Below are positions 19,559-29,100 of a stretch of 33,389 nucleotides of DNA, in pieces; within the stretch, counting starts at the first letter, position 1; each line of letters begins with the position of its first letter. The stretch is from Teichococcus deserti (GTDB taxonomy: Bacteria; Pseudomonadota; Alphaproteobacteria; Acetobacterales; Acetobacteraceae), in the NCBI RefSeq assembly GCF_001982615.1, contig NZ_MLCO01000105.1, positions 1 to 33,389 on the forward strand. Direction: 5' to 3'. The translations under genes and the position numbers were made by a program. The notes below the pieces were generated by a model, which was not told where the DNA came from, did not search any database, and saw only the letters and a program-made list of their open reading frames with translations.

Positions 19559-20101
19559 TCAGGACGCCAGGCGCATGGCCTGGAAGGGCAGGGAGGCCAG
19601 CCGGCGCGCCCAGCCCAGGCCGAAGGTGGCCCAGGTGGACAGCGCGGCCATCAGGACGATGCGGCGGGCCTGAAACTCGATGGCGACGGCGGTGACCCGG
19701 TCGGGGTCGCCGTTGCCCACAGCGCGGCGCAGGGCGGCCAGGGTGGCCGGGCCGATCAGGCCATCGGCCGGGGTGCCGATGCTGGCCTGCAGCAGCTTCA
19801 CAGCCGCCGCGACGCCGTTGTTCACCGCGCTGTCGAAGACCAGCAGGGCGAGCGCCGGCGGCAACTCGTCGCCGCGCACACGGTCCCAGTAGAGCCGGCG
19901 GTAGATGGCGCGGGCGTCCTCGAGGGTCAGCGCCGCGATATCGAGGGTCGGGAAGCTGGCGGCCGAGATGCCGAACTTGGTGCCGCGCAGCAGGCCCTTG
20001 TCGGGCTTGCCGCCGGTCCAGTTGCCGGGATCGGCGCGGTTGAGGGTGAAGCCGCCCTCATGCTCGAGCAGGCGGGCGAGGGCGTGGTCGAATGCGGTCA
20101 C
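19559..20101 (-). CDS. Endolysin, GH108 family muramidase
   Basis: A 180-residue protein from a GTG that overlaps the preceding stop (GTGA). LEHEGGFTLNRADPGNWTGG at the N-terminus carries the catalytic Glu15 in the E-G-G motif of glycoside hydrolase family 108. RGTKFGISAASFP follows, and the C-terminal part (LLVFDSAVNNGVAAAVKLLQASIGTPADGLIGPATLAAL) is the usual peptidoglycan-binding type 3 domain. It cleaves the glycan strands of peptidoglycan at the end of the lytic cycle. No signal peptide is seen, so export depends on a holin, and candidates flank it. Confidence 0.93.
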   Translation of the reverse strand: MTAFDHALARLLEHEGGFTLNRADPGNWTGGKPDKGLLRGTKFGISAASFPTLDIAALTLEDARAIYRRLYWDRVRGDELPPALALLVFDSAVNNGVAAAVKLLQASIGTPADGLIGPATLAALRRAVGNGDPDRVTAVAIEFQARRIVLMAALSTWATFGLGWARRLASLPFQAMRLAS

Positions 20102-20412
20102 GGCTTGGCCTTCTTCAGGGCGGGCACCAGGTGCCCGAGGAGGGGCTCGATGGCGTCGGGCCCGATGCGCGCCAGCAGGGCGATGCAGAGCGTGGCGCCG
20201 CCGGCGGACAGGCCGGCCCACTGCGCCAGCGCCAGGCCGATCAGGCCCATGGCGCAGGCGGTGGGCACCTCCCAGAACAGGGTCCAGAGGATCTTGCGCG
20301 GCGTGACGGCCTGGCGGGTCGCGCGCAGCAGCAGGGTGGCGCGGCCGGCGAGCGCGGCCGAGAAGGCCCAGGCGATGTCGCTGGGCGAGGGCAGGGGGTC
20401 GAAGACGCTCAT
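20098..20412 (-). CDS. Holin-like membrane protein (LydA type)
   Basis: A 104-residue protein. An N-terminal amphipathic/charged region (GRATLLLRATRQAVTPRKILWTLFWEVPTACAMG) leads into two hydrophobic segments at about residues 49-66 and 70-84. The pattern 'LxWExPTAxxMGxxGxxLAxxxGL' is that of LydA-family phage holins. Its stop overlaps the endolysin start. It probably forms the lesions that let the endolysin reach the wall. Confidence 0.75.
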   Translation of the reverse strand: MSVFDPLPSPSDIAWAFSAALAGRATLLLRATRQAVTPRKILWTLFWEVPTACAMGLIGLALAQWAGLSAGGATLCIALLARIGPDAIEPLLGHLVPALKKAKP

Positions 20413-20415
20413 GGG

Positions 20416-20943
20416 TCAGAGCCTCGCGGCCCGGCGGAACATGCCGTCGACCTGGTCCTGGGACAGGCCAAGGGCTGCAGCGGCGCCGGCGATGAAGGGG
20501 TGGTAGCGCTCTAACTCGACGGCGTACTCGAAGGCGATCTGCACCTCGCGGCCGGCGCCGGCGATGTAGGCCTCGGTCTCGTCGAGCAGGCCGTCCTGCA
20601 GCAGCCCCAGGCGGAGCTGCCGCGCCGAGACGACGGGCGGCACGGGCTCGACGCCCAGGCCGGTGTCCTCGAGGCTGACGGGGATCACCGGCGCCGAGGC
20701 GCCAGCGTCCGCCACGGCATTGCGGAAGGTGTCGGGCACCGGGCCGCGGAACTGGCCATGCACCCAGAAGCCGGGCAGGGCGACCGGGTCGTCGATGGTG
20801 GAGGCGGCCTGGTCGAGCAGCCGGCCATAGACGGTCAGCGTGCCCACCTCCGGCGGGATCAGGGCGACGCCGTCCTCGACGGGCCAGGGGCATGCGGCCA
20901 GGAACGCTGCCCGGTCAGGGAAGCGGCAGAGCAGGATCTTCAT
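20416..20943 (-). CDS. Phage tail-associated protein
   Basis: A 175-residue protein from ATG 20943. The middle is low in motifs. The C-terminal part (SARQLRLGLLQDGLLDETEAYIAGAGREVQIAFEYAVELERYHPFIAGAAAALGLSQDQVDGMFRRAARL) matches a widespread C-terminal segment of proteins encoded after tail-fibre genes of many prophages ('SARQxRLxLxxxG...ExxxxxERxHPxV..'). It lies between a receptor-binding-type protein and the lysis genes. Probably a tail assembly or chaperone function, inferred from position. Confidence 0.65.
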   Translation of the reverse strand: MKILLCRFPDRAAFLAACPWPVEDGVALIPPEVGTLTVYGRLLDQAASTIDDPVALPGFWVHGQFRGPVPDTFRNAVADAGASAPVIPVSLEDTGLGVEPVPPVVSARQLRLGLLQDGLLDETEAYIAGAGREVQIAFEYAVELERYHPFIAGAAAALGLSQDQVDGMFRRAARL

Positions 20944-20954
20944 GGGGCAGGGCC

Positions 20955-22385
20955 TCACATGGTCAGGGCGGCGGCAGAGGCGGCCTTGAGGTCGGCGCCG
21001 GTGGTCTCGACCGGCGCATAGGTGAAGAGCCCGATGGGGCCGTTGAGCTTGCGCGAACTGGCCGTCGACATATCGCCGAGGCGCAGGCCGTCAGCGGCGC
21101 TCGGCGGCATCACGCTGCCCCAGGCGGCCGAGACGGTGTCGTTGCCATTGACCGAGAGGGACATGCGCTCCTGGCTGAAGGAGTAGGCCAGGGTGTTCTC
21201 GCCGATCACCAGGCCGCCGCTGTCGAGGGTCACCGTCCCATCGCTGCCGGCCTCGACGCGGACAGCGGCGTTGAAGCGCCCGGTGAGCCGCATGAAGCTG
21301 GTGGTTGAGCTATAGGTGAGGAACAGGCCGAGCTGCTCGGCGGTGCTGGTAGCAAGGGGAAGGCTGTCGAGCCAGAAGCGGAAGACAAAGGTACCGGCCA
21401 GCCCGTTGAAGGCGATCCTCGCCAGGTCAGTGATCGTGTAGAGGTCGGCGGCGCGCGTCACCGGCGCGGTGGGTGATCCGACCGGCGGCAGCATTGGTGC
21501 GTAGGAGCAGAGGGCCGCCTTCTCCAGCGCGGGGATGTAGAAGCGGAAGGTCCAGTCGTAGGCCTGCCCGACGGCGAGATAGAAGCGCAGCTCGATCCGC
21601 GCTTCGCCCGGCGATGCCTCGTTGAGCTGGCGCGTGGAGCGCACCCGCTGCCAGCTACGGGTTAGCCCGAGCAGGTTCGACGGGAAGGCGGTCAGGCTGC
21701 GGATGGCCCAAGAGCAGGCCGGTTGGACGCCGGCCGCGGCCATGATCATGCCGGAGGTAGAGTACCAATCGCCCTGCTCAGCCGCAGCGACACCGGAGGC
21801 GAGATACATGCGGATGTCGCCATTGGCGATGCCGCGGGCGCGGATCTCGACGGCATTGGCGTCGCCCATTGGGATGATCCGCGTCACCTCCATGGTCAGG
21901 CCGCCATTGCTGGGCGCCGACATGCCGGTGGGCAGCGCGCCGACCGTGCTGGACGCGCCGTCGACCGCGAAGGTTCCGACGCGGGCACCTTCGCAGCGGG
22001 TGTTGCAGGTGTTGGTGGCAGCCTTCTGCGACAGAAGGCCCATGCTCTTCAGGGTCAGCGGGTCGAAGGTCAGCAGCGCGACGTTGTTGTTGGCCTCGCG
22101 GATCTGGCCGAGGCCATCGAAATAGCTGGCCTTGCTGGCGCGGCTGGTGGTGATCAGATCCGTCAGGGCATAGGCGCTCGGCATCGCACCGCTCCGCTGG
22201 GAATAGAGGACAGGGTCGGGCTCGGGGATGCCGCCCAGCAGGTAGCCACTGGCGAAGCGCGCCAGCAGGCCGGTGGAGCTGCGCGGCGCTTGGCGGGCCA
22301 GCAGCGCGCGCAGCCCGTAGGGGCGCGGCGTCGTACCCGGCGCCTCCTGGGCAACGGCGAGGAACTGCGATCCGGAAAGCGGCAT
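20955..22385 (-). CDS. Tail fibre / receptor-binding-type protein
   Basis: A 476-residue protein whose ATG overlaps the stop of the preceding gene by one base (TGATG). The N-terminal ~130 residues (SGSQFLAVAQEAPGTTPRPYGLRALLARQ ...) probably attach it to the tail. The remainder is beta-rich and includes a concanavalin/lectin-like pattern near the C-terminus (FRFWLDSLPLATSTAEQLGLFLTYSSTTSFMRL ... WGSVMPPSAADGLRLGDM). Position at the end of the tail cluster and the beta-rich repeats suggest host recognition. No enzymatic motif seen. Confidence 0.6.
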   Translation of the reverse strand: MPLSGSQFLAVAQEAPGTTPRPYGLRALLARQAPRSSTGLLARFASGYLLGGIPEPDPVLYSQRSGAMPSAYALTDLITTSRASKASYFDGLGQIREANNNVALLTFDPLTLKSMGLLSQKAATNTCNTRCEGARVGTFAVDGASSTVGALPTGMSAPSNGGLTMEVTRIIPMGDANAVEIRARGIANGDIRMYLASGVAAAEQGDWYSTSGMIMAAAGVQPACSWAIRSLTAFPSNLLGLTRSWQRVRSTRQLNEASPGEARIELRFYLAVGQAYDWTFRFYIPALEKAALCSYAPMLPPVGSPTAPVTRAADLYTITDLARIAFNGLAGTFVFRFWLDSLPLATSTAEQLGLFLTYSSTTSFMRLTGRFNAAVRVEAGSDGTVTLDSGGLVIGENTLAYSFSQERMSLSVNGNDTVSAAWGSVMPPSAADGLRLGDMSTASSRKLNGPIGLFTYAPVETTGADLKAASAAALTM

Positions 22386-22858
22386 CAGGCCTCCGTGTCG
22401 CCGACCAGGCGCGCGCAGAGGGTGGAGCCGTCGAGATAGACGTAGAGCTGCGCGCAGCCATTCGCCGCGATCTTGGTATGGCCGCGGGCATTGCGCAGCT
22501 CGATGCCGCTGACGCTGACCGTGGCGCCGACGCCGCGCCGGTTCTCGACCACGCAAGCGAAGCCGTTGCCGATATTCGCCGCCAGCAGTGCCGGGGCACC
22601 CGCGCCGGTCAGCAGCAGCAGGCGGTTGTTGTGCGTCGCCTGCACCAGGTTGGTCGCCGCGGTGATGGGCACGATCTGATAGGTCTGCGACAGCATCGCG
22701 TTGTAGGCGAGCGAGACCGCATCGCGCATGATCTGCACATCCGCGCCCACGGCAGCGATGTCGCCAATCAGCGCGGGAAAGGCGGTGACGTAGCCGCCAT
22801 TCTCGAACATCGCCTTGGTGTAGGTGTTGTTGTTGATCGAGATGGGCCAGGAGGCCAT
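22385..22858 (-). CDS. Tail structural protein
   Basis: A 157-residue protein from ATG 22858, which overlaps the preceding stop. Sequence: SWPISINNNTYTKAMFENGGYVTAFPALIGDIAAV at the N-terminus, a helical segment, then a beta-rich C-terminal half (GNGFACVVENRRGVGATVSVSGIELRNARGHTKIAANGCAQLYVYLDG) that looks like a short tail-spike or fibre domain. No family recognised. It lies inside the tightly packed leftward tail gene cluster. Confidence 0.6.
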   Translation of the reverse strand: MASWPISINNNTYTKAMFENGGYVTAFPALIGDIAAVGADVQIMRDAVSLAYNAMLSQTYQIVPITAATNLVQATHNNRLLLLTGAGAPALLAANIGNGFACVVENRRGVGATVSVSGIELRNARGHTKIAANGCAQLYVYLDGSTLCARLVGDTEA

Positions 22859-23730
22859 CAGTTGATCTCCTCGACGGTGAGGCGCCAGGTCCATCGATCG
22901 GGACCGGCCGCGACGATGGGCGAGGTGTCCGAGAGGGCGCCGTAGATGGTTTGGCGAAAGCGCACCGCAGGCGGTGCATCGGGGTCGAGGCAGATCAGCA
23001 GCTCGCCGCTCTTGCCGAGGGCGCGGCTGATGGTCTCGGCGGTGCCCATGGCGTCGGCCTCGGTCAGCGCCTCGAAGGACAGCTCCAGCACCCGGTACTT
23101 CGGCCGCTTCTTGACGATGCGGCGGCCGCCGGCGGTGCGCTTGACCTCGGAGGGGTCGACCCAGCGAAGGTTGCCGCCCCAGGCGGCATTGACCTTCGGC
23201 GACCAGGCCCAGCCGCCGAGAAAGCGGCCGATCTGCAGGAAGCCATCCGGGTTGGTCGTGTCGTCGAGGTAGACGAAGACATAGCGGGCGATCCGCCCGA
23301 CCTGGCCCTGCGCGTCCTTCGGGATGGTGTGCAGCAGCATGGCGCCGGCCGGATAGGCCGTGGTGTCGACCAGGTCCCAGGGAAACACGCCCCAGGGCAG
23401 GCTGCCCCAGACCACCGTCTGCTCCCAGGCCGGCACCCAGCCGCTGTCATAGATCGGCGTGCCGGCATTGGTGGGGCTGTCGGTCAGCACCAGCCGCACC
23501 AGGCCGGCCGTGGTCATATTGTGGTTGATCAGCGCGAACTGGCTGATCAGCGAAGGCCGGCCGCAATCGACGCTGAACTGCGTGCTGGCAAGGTTCACGT
23601 TGACAGAGCGGGCGACCCGCTGCGGGTCCTGGCTGGTCAGGTTCAGCAGGGGCAGGGGCGGCCGCCACGCGCCGCCGCTATAGGCGCCCGCATCGGTCGG
23701 CGGGCTCCTCAGCACAGATGCATTGGACAC
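22858..23730 (-). CDS. Phage tail protein
   Basis: A 290-residue protein from GTG 23730, four bases after the hub stop. It is beta-rich with many Trp (VWGSLPWGVFPWDL, GGWAWSPKVNAAWGGNLRWVDPSEV). The N-terminal half resembles a discoidin/carbohydrate-binding jelly roll (FSVDCGRPSLISQFALINHNMTTAGLVRLVLTDSP). The C-terminal half (YRVLELSFEALTEADAMGTAETISRALGKSGELLICLDPDAP) has the look of a tail-tip adaptor. Probably part of the distal tail; exact role unknown. Confidence 0.65.
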   Translation of the reverse strand: MSNASVLRSPPTDAGAYSGGAWRPPLPLLNLTSQDPQRVARSVNVNLASTQFSVDCGRPSLISQFALINHNMTTAGLVRLVLTDSPTNAGTPIYDSGWVPAWEQTVVWGSLPWGVFPWDLVDTTAYPAGAMLLHTIPKDAQGQVGRIARYVFVYLDDTTNPDGFLQIGRFLGGWAWSPKVNAAWGGNLRWVDPSEVKRTAGGRRIVKKRPKYRVLELSFEALTEADAMGTAETISRALGKSGELLICLDPDAPPAVRFRQTIYGALSDTSPIVAAGPDRWTWRLTVEEIN

Positions 23731-23733
23731 GGA

Positions 23734-26100
23734 TTATCCCCAGAGGATCAGGCTGAGCGTGTCGCTCTCGGCGTCGCGGTCCAGCTCGGTGACGACGAAG
23801 TTGCGCCCGGCGGCGAGGCCGTAGCGGCTGTGGCTGATGCCCACCGTCATCCCGACGCGCAGGCCGGCGATGAAGTCGACGGTGATCTCGAACATTTTCC
23901 GCCGGGCGCCATGCATGGCAACGCGGCGCTGCGCCTCGCCGGCGGCGTCGGCCTTGTCGTCGAGCGAGCCGTCGATGCGCTCCTCGCGCGCCAGCAGGGA
24001 CTGCGCGGCGACCGTGGCATCGGCATAGGCCTCGGTCAGCCACTCGGTGCGCAGCGCCTCGCGCTCGGCGCCGAGGATGGTGGCCAGGATCTCGCTGTCG
24101 TTGAGCGGGCGCCAGCGCCGGCCATAGCCGATGGTCTGCAGCTTGAGGCGGCGGGCCACCTCGCGCGGCAGGATCTCGTGGATGGCGTGCTCGTCGAACT
24201 CGAAGTCGGGCGTGGCCGCCGGCGGCTCGAGGCGGCCGAGCAGGATCCGGCGCGCATCGTCGCAGATCCACCAGGCACCCGGCCCGGTCGCCAGCTGGTC
24301 GATGGCCTGGCGGATGGTCATCTCGCCGCTGCCGTCGTACCAGAGCCCGACCCGCTGCGGCGCCACGGCATTCATGGAATCGACCGTGCCCGCGGCGAAG
24401 TCGCCGGCGGTGAGCCCGGTGCTCTGCCCCACCGCCAGCTGCGCCAGGTCGCCGAAGCGCCCGAGCCACTCCACCACCTGCACATCATCCACGCTGCCGG
24501 CGAAGGCGCTGTCGGCCGAGAAGGCGACCGTGGTGCTGCTGCCGGTCGCCCGGAAGATCTGCACCAGCCGGCCGGAGGCGACGGCGGTGGCCAGGGCGGT
24601 GCTGCCCACCTGCAGCGCCAGGCTGCCGGCAGAGCGGGTCACCATGACCTTGGCGGCGTAGAGCCGCCCGGCCACCGTGGCGACGGCCTGGCTGGCCGTG
24701 CCGGCGATGCCGGCGGCGCTGACCAGGCGGCCGCCATATTCGCTGGCGGTCGCCGCCGCCTCGAGCTGGACGTCCTGCAGCTCCAGCTGCCGGCCTGCGC
24801 CGGCATAGGAGGGCGAGCGGGCGGCCGCGGCGGTCGGCACCAGGATGGCATAGGCCGGATTGCTGCCGGCGGCGGTGACCGGCGCCGCCAGGGTGCAGAG
24901 ATAGACCCCGCCGCCGAGCGCCGTGATGGCCGCCGTGGCGGCCGTACCCTTGCTGCCCAGCGCGCCGCTGGCCAGGTCGAAATTGGCCCAGGCGTTGCTG
25001 CCATGGGTCGAGCCGCCATAGAGCAGCTGCAGGCAGGGGGCGCCGGCGACCGCGCGGGCCTTGACCTGCAGGGTGGTCTGGGTGCCCGCGGCGAAGCTCA
25101 CCGCCGCCGAGGCGAGGGTGTGCTGGCCGGTCGCCGTGCTCTCGGTCACCAGGCAGGCCCGGCCGTCGCCGTAGAGGCCGGGCGCGGCCACGCGGCTGGC
25201 GATGCCGGTCGGCGCCCAGCCGCTCTCGAGCGGGCTGTCGGAGGCCAGCAGCGCTGGGCTGGTCCAGCTCCACCCGCCGCCCAGCGTCCAGCCGGCGGCG
25301 CTCTGCCCCAGGCGACCGTTGGCCACCAGGTTGCCGCCGCGGCTGCGGCCGAGCACGTCGCCGGTGATCGGCCAGAAGGGCTGCGCGCCGATCCGCGCCT
25401 TGCCCAGCACGTCGCAGGTCACATAGCCATACGCGCCCATCGGCGCCGCCAGCATGGCCTCGCGGGTCGGGTAGTCCGGGCCGGCCACCAGCGGGCCGCC
25501 CTTGTCCTTCAGATTGAGGATGCCGCCGCAGGCCGCGTTGTCCCAGGCCACCACCAGATTGGCGGTGTCCTCGACCACCAGCTCGGCCTGCCGGGCGATG
25601 CCCAGCGTCATCGGCCGCCGGCGGTCCTTCAGCGTCTCCAGCCCCTCGGCGCCGCCGGTGCCGGCATAGCGCAGCGGCTGCAGCGGGTCGTCGAGCAACG
25701 CCTTCAGCGAGCGGAGCTTGATGGTCAGCTCGTCGCCCGGCGTCAGCGATTCCACCGTGCCGGAGACGGCGACGGCGAAGTCGGCCCAGACTGGGGCATC
25801 CTTCGCCGAGAAGCGCACCTCGAGGAGGCGGCCATCCCAGTCGAGGTCGGCCAGCGCGTCGAGCGCGCCGTCGCCGTTCTCGAGGGTCAGGTCGCCATAG
25901 TCGACATCGCCCTCGCCGCCGGCCTGGCCATCGGCGAAGAGGCGCGCCTGCATGGACAGGCCGACGCCGATGCGCCGATCCCAGTAGACATCGCCGGGGG
26001 TGTCGGTGGGCTTCGAGAGGAAGCCCACGTCGCTGTAGTAGAGCGGGCGCACCGCCCCGGCGGCGGCATCCCAGGGCTCAGCCCTGACCAGCCACGCCAT
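23734..26100 (-). CDS. Tail hub/tip protein with inserted lectin-like modules
   Basis: A 788-residue protein; its ATG overlaps the tape-measure stop (TAATG). Residues 1-250 (WLVRAEPWDAAAGAVRPLYYSDVGF ... GYVTCDVLGKARIG) and 548-788 (GDLAQLAVGQSTGL ... RLKLQTIGYGRRWRPLNDSEILATILGAEREAL ... GLRVGMTVGISHSRYG) form the conserved hub. Residues ~255-455 look like a carbohydrate-binding jelly-roll insert (GGNLVANGRLGQSAAGW ... LQDVQLEAAATASEY, the phage 'QLEAGxTASxY' ending). A second, shorter beta module spans ~456-547. Placement next to the tape measure supports a tail-tip role; the inserts may add host binding. Confidence 0.7.
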   Translation of the reverse strand: MAWLVRAEPWDAAAGAVRPLYYSDVGFLSKPTDTPGDVYWDRRIGVGLSMQARLFADGQAGGEGDVDYGDLTLENGDGALDALADLDWDGRLLEVRFSAKDAPVWADFAVAVSGTVESLTPGDELTIKLRSLKALLDDPLQPLRYAGTGGAEGLETLKDRRRPMTLGIARQAELVVEDTANLVVAWDNAACGGILNLKDKGGPLVAGPDYPTREAMLAAPMGAYGYVTCDVLGKARIGAQPFWPITGDVLGRSRGGNLVANGRLGQSAAGWTLGGGWSWTSPALLASDSPLESGWAPTGIASRVAAPGLYGDGRACLVTESTATGQHTLASAAVSFAAGTQTTLQVKARAVAGAPCLQLLYGGSTHGSNAWANFDLASGALGSKGTAATAAITALGGGVYLCTLAAPVTAAGSNPAYAILVPTAAAARSPSYAGAGRQLELQDVQLEAAATASEYGGRLVSAAGIAGTASQAVATVAGRLYAAKVMVTRSAGSLALQVGSTALATAVASGRLVQIFRATGSSTTVAFSADSAFAGSVDDVQVVEWLGRFGDLAQLAVGQSTGLTAGDFAAGTVDSMNAVAPQRVGLWYDGSGEMTIRQAIDQLATGPGAWWICDDARRILLGRLEPPAATPDFEFDEHAIHEILPREVARRLKLQTIGYGRRWRPLNDSEILATILGAEREALRTEWLTEAYADATVAAQSLLAREERIDGSLDDKADAAGEAQRRVAMHGARRKMFEITVDFIAGLRVGMTVGISHSRYGLAAGRNFVVTELDRDAESDTLSLILWG

Positions 26101-29100
26101 TACTTGGTGCCCCCACGCTGCATCAGCGGTTCCCTCTTCCTTGCCATGCGGCGGTTGCTGTCGGCGGTGTCCTCCGCCGCCTCGGCGGTGCGCTCGGACG
26201 CTTCGGCAGAGCGCTCGGCCGTGGCCTGCGCTGCCTGAGCATCCTTGCTGCGCTCGGCGCGCAGCTCGGCCAGCTGGCGCTTCACCTCACGCAGCTCGGC
26301 CACCAGGTCGGCGACCGAATCGCTGCCGCTCGGCCGGGTGGGTGCCGGCGAGGGCAGCCGCCCCGGCGGTGCCGCGGCGTCCTCTTCCTCGACCAGGAAG
26401 GGCATCAGGATCCGCTGCAGGATCTCCTGCATCAGCCCCGGCAGGCCGGCGATGTCGGCCTGGACGCCCAGCTCGCCGTTGGCCATCCGCTTCAGCGGCA
26501 GGATGGCTTCGGGCCCGGCCTCGCCGAGCAGCCCGACATTTCCGCCCGCCATGGGGAAGAAAGTCGGCTCGTCGACGCGCGGCACGCCGCCCTTGGCGAA
26601 GGGGACCACGTTGCCGCCGGCGAAGGCGTTGCCCAGGGCGTTCACCGTCAGGGTGGTGCCCCAGTTGCCAATCGTCGTGTTGAAGTTGGCCGGGTCGTTC
26701 GCCGCGCCGCTGGCCTTCGGCGTGGTGACGCGGATGCCGCCCCACTGGCCTCGGGCCAACTCGCGCAGGCCATAGGTCCAGAGGTCGATGTTCCGCAGCC
26801 GGCCGTCCAGCACCGCCAGGGTCTGCGCCTGGGTGGCCGTGCTGCCCTTCATCGCCGACAGCAGATCGGTCTGAGCCTTCAGGCTCGCGCCGATCTTGTC
26901 GTCGATGCTCCGGCTGATCAGGACCGTCTCGGTGGTCTCGATCTGCTGGTCGACCGTGCGCGTGACGGTGCCGCCTGTCAGGACGGTTTGCCGCTCGGCC
27001 TCGGTCAGCTGGCGCCCGAGCTGCTGTTCGATGCTCTGCAGCACCGTGCCGCCCTGCGCCAGGCTGGCCTTCTCCGCCGCGGTCAGCCGCGCCCCCAGCG
27101 CCTCGGTCACCTCGCGGCGCACCGTGGCACTGTCGAGCAGCTCGGCCCGCTCCGCCGCCGTCAGCGTGCGGCCCAGCGCCTGCTCGATCTGGCGCGTCAC
27201 CGTGTCGGCGCCGACCAGCTCGGCCTGCTGGGCAGCGGTCAGGCTGCGCACCGCCTGCACCACCTCGCGGTCGACCGAGCCGGCGGGGATCAGCGCGGCC
27301 TTTTCGGCCGCGGTGAGCTGCCGGCCCAGGGCCTGCTCGACCGACTGCAGCACGCTGCCGCCCTGCACCAGGCTGGCGCGCTCGGCCGCCGTCAGCGTGG
27401 CGCCGAGCCGTTGCTCGACGGCGCGCGACACCGTGCCGCCGGCGATCAGCTCGGCCTTCTCCGCGGCGGTGAGGTTCCGCCCCAGGGTTTGCTCGACCCG
27501 GCGCAGCACGTCCTCGCTGGCGACCAGCGCGGCGCGCTCCTTCACGGTCAGGTTGCGCTCCAGCTCCTGCCGGATGTTGCGCTCGACCGTCGCCGTGGCG
27601 ACGATGGCCGCGCGCTCGGCCGCGGTCAGGTTGCGCCCCAGCTGCTGCTGGATCTGCCGCACCACCGTGCCGCCAGCGACCAGGCTGGCATCCTCGGCCG
27701 CGGTCAGGGTGCGGCCGAGCCGCTCCTCGACGCTGCGGATGACCGTGGTGGCCTGGGCCAGAGAAGCCTTCTCCGCCGCGGTCAGGACGCGGCCCATGGC
27801 CTCGTCCACCGTCCGCCGCAGGGTGGCGCTCTCCAGCAGCTGCGCCCGCTCAGCGGCCGTCAGCGTGCGGCCCAGGGCCTGCTCGACGGTGCGCACCACT
27901 GCCTCGCCGTTCACCAGCTGGGTGAGCTGGCTCGCGGTCAGCGCGCGCACCTGCTGCATGACCGTCCGGTCGACGGTGCCGGCCGGGATCAGCGCCGCGG
28001 TCTCCGCGGCGGTGAGCTGCCGGCCCAGCGCCTGCTCGACGCTGCGCAGGACGCTGCCGCCCTGCACCAGGCTGGCCCGCTCGGCCGCCGTCAGCGTGGC
28101 GCCGAGCCGCTGCTCGACGGCGCGCGCGACGGTGCCGCCGGCGACCAGCTCGGCCTTCTCGGCAGCGGTGAGGTTCCGCCCCAGGGTCTGCTCGACCCGG
28201 CGCAGCACGTCCTCGCTGGCGACCAGCCCGGCCCGCTCCGCCGCCGTCAGGCTGCGGCCCATGGCCTGCTGCACGGTGCGGGTCACCGTCGCCGTGGCGA
28301 CGAGCGAGGCCCGCTCGGCCTCGGTCAGGGCGCGGCCGAGCTTCTGCTCGACCGTTCGGACCACGGCACCGGCCTTGGCCAGGGTGGCATCCTCGGCCGT
28401 CGTCAGCGTGCGGCCCAGCGTCTCCCGCACCACGCGGTCGATGCTGGTCGACTGCAGCAGGGCATTGCGCTCCGCCGCCGTCAGGGTCCGCCCCAGGGTC
28501 TCCTCGACCCGGCGCAGCACCGTCTGGCTGGCCTGGAAGCTGGCCAGCTCGCCGGCCGTCAGCGTGCGGCCGATGACCTGGTCGACCGTGCGGGTGACCG
28601 TGATGCTGGCCAGCAGCGTGCCGCGCTCGGCCTCGGTCAGGCTTCGGCCGAGCTGCTGCTCGACGGAGCGGATGACCGAGGCGGCCTGCACCAGGCCGTC
28701 GCGCTCCGCCGCCGTCAGGCTCCGCCCCATGGTCTGCTCGACCAGGCGGCGCACCGTCTCCCCCTGCACCAGGCTGGCGCTCTCCGCCGCGGTCAGGCTG
28801 CGCCCGAGCGCCTCCTGCACGCTGCGCAGCACCGCGCCGCCCGCGGTCAGCGAGGCGGCCTCGGCGGCCGTCAGGCTGCGCCCCAGCAGCTCCTGCACCT
28901 GGCGGGTGATGGTGCCCGACTGCACCAGCCCGGCCGCCTCAGCGGCGGTGAGCTGGCGGCCGATGCGCTGCTCGATGGCGCGCAGCACATCGCCGGAGCT
29001 GACCAGGCTGGCCCGCTCCGCCGCGGTGAGGTTGCGCCCCAGCGACTGTTCGACGCTGCGCAGCACCACCTCGCCCTCGATCAGCCGCGAGCGCTCGGCC

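Noticed and set aside
22951-26238. Plus-strand frame of more than 1000 codons antisense to the tail genes
   Set aside because: High GC leaves long stop-free mirror frames. The translation is Ala/Gly/Arg/His/Gln-rich without any domain, while the minus strand encodes recognisable tail proteins.
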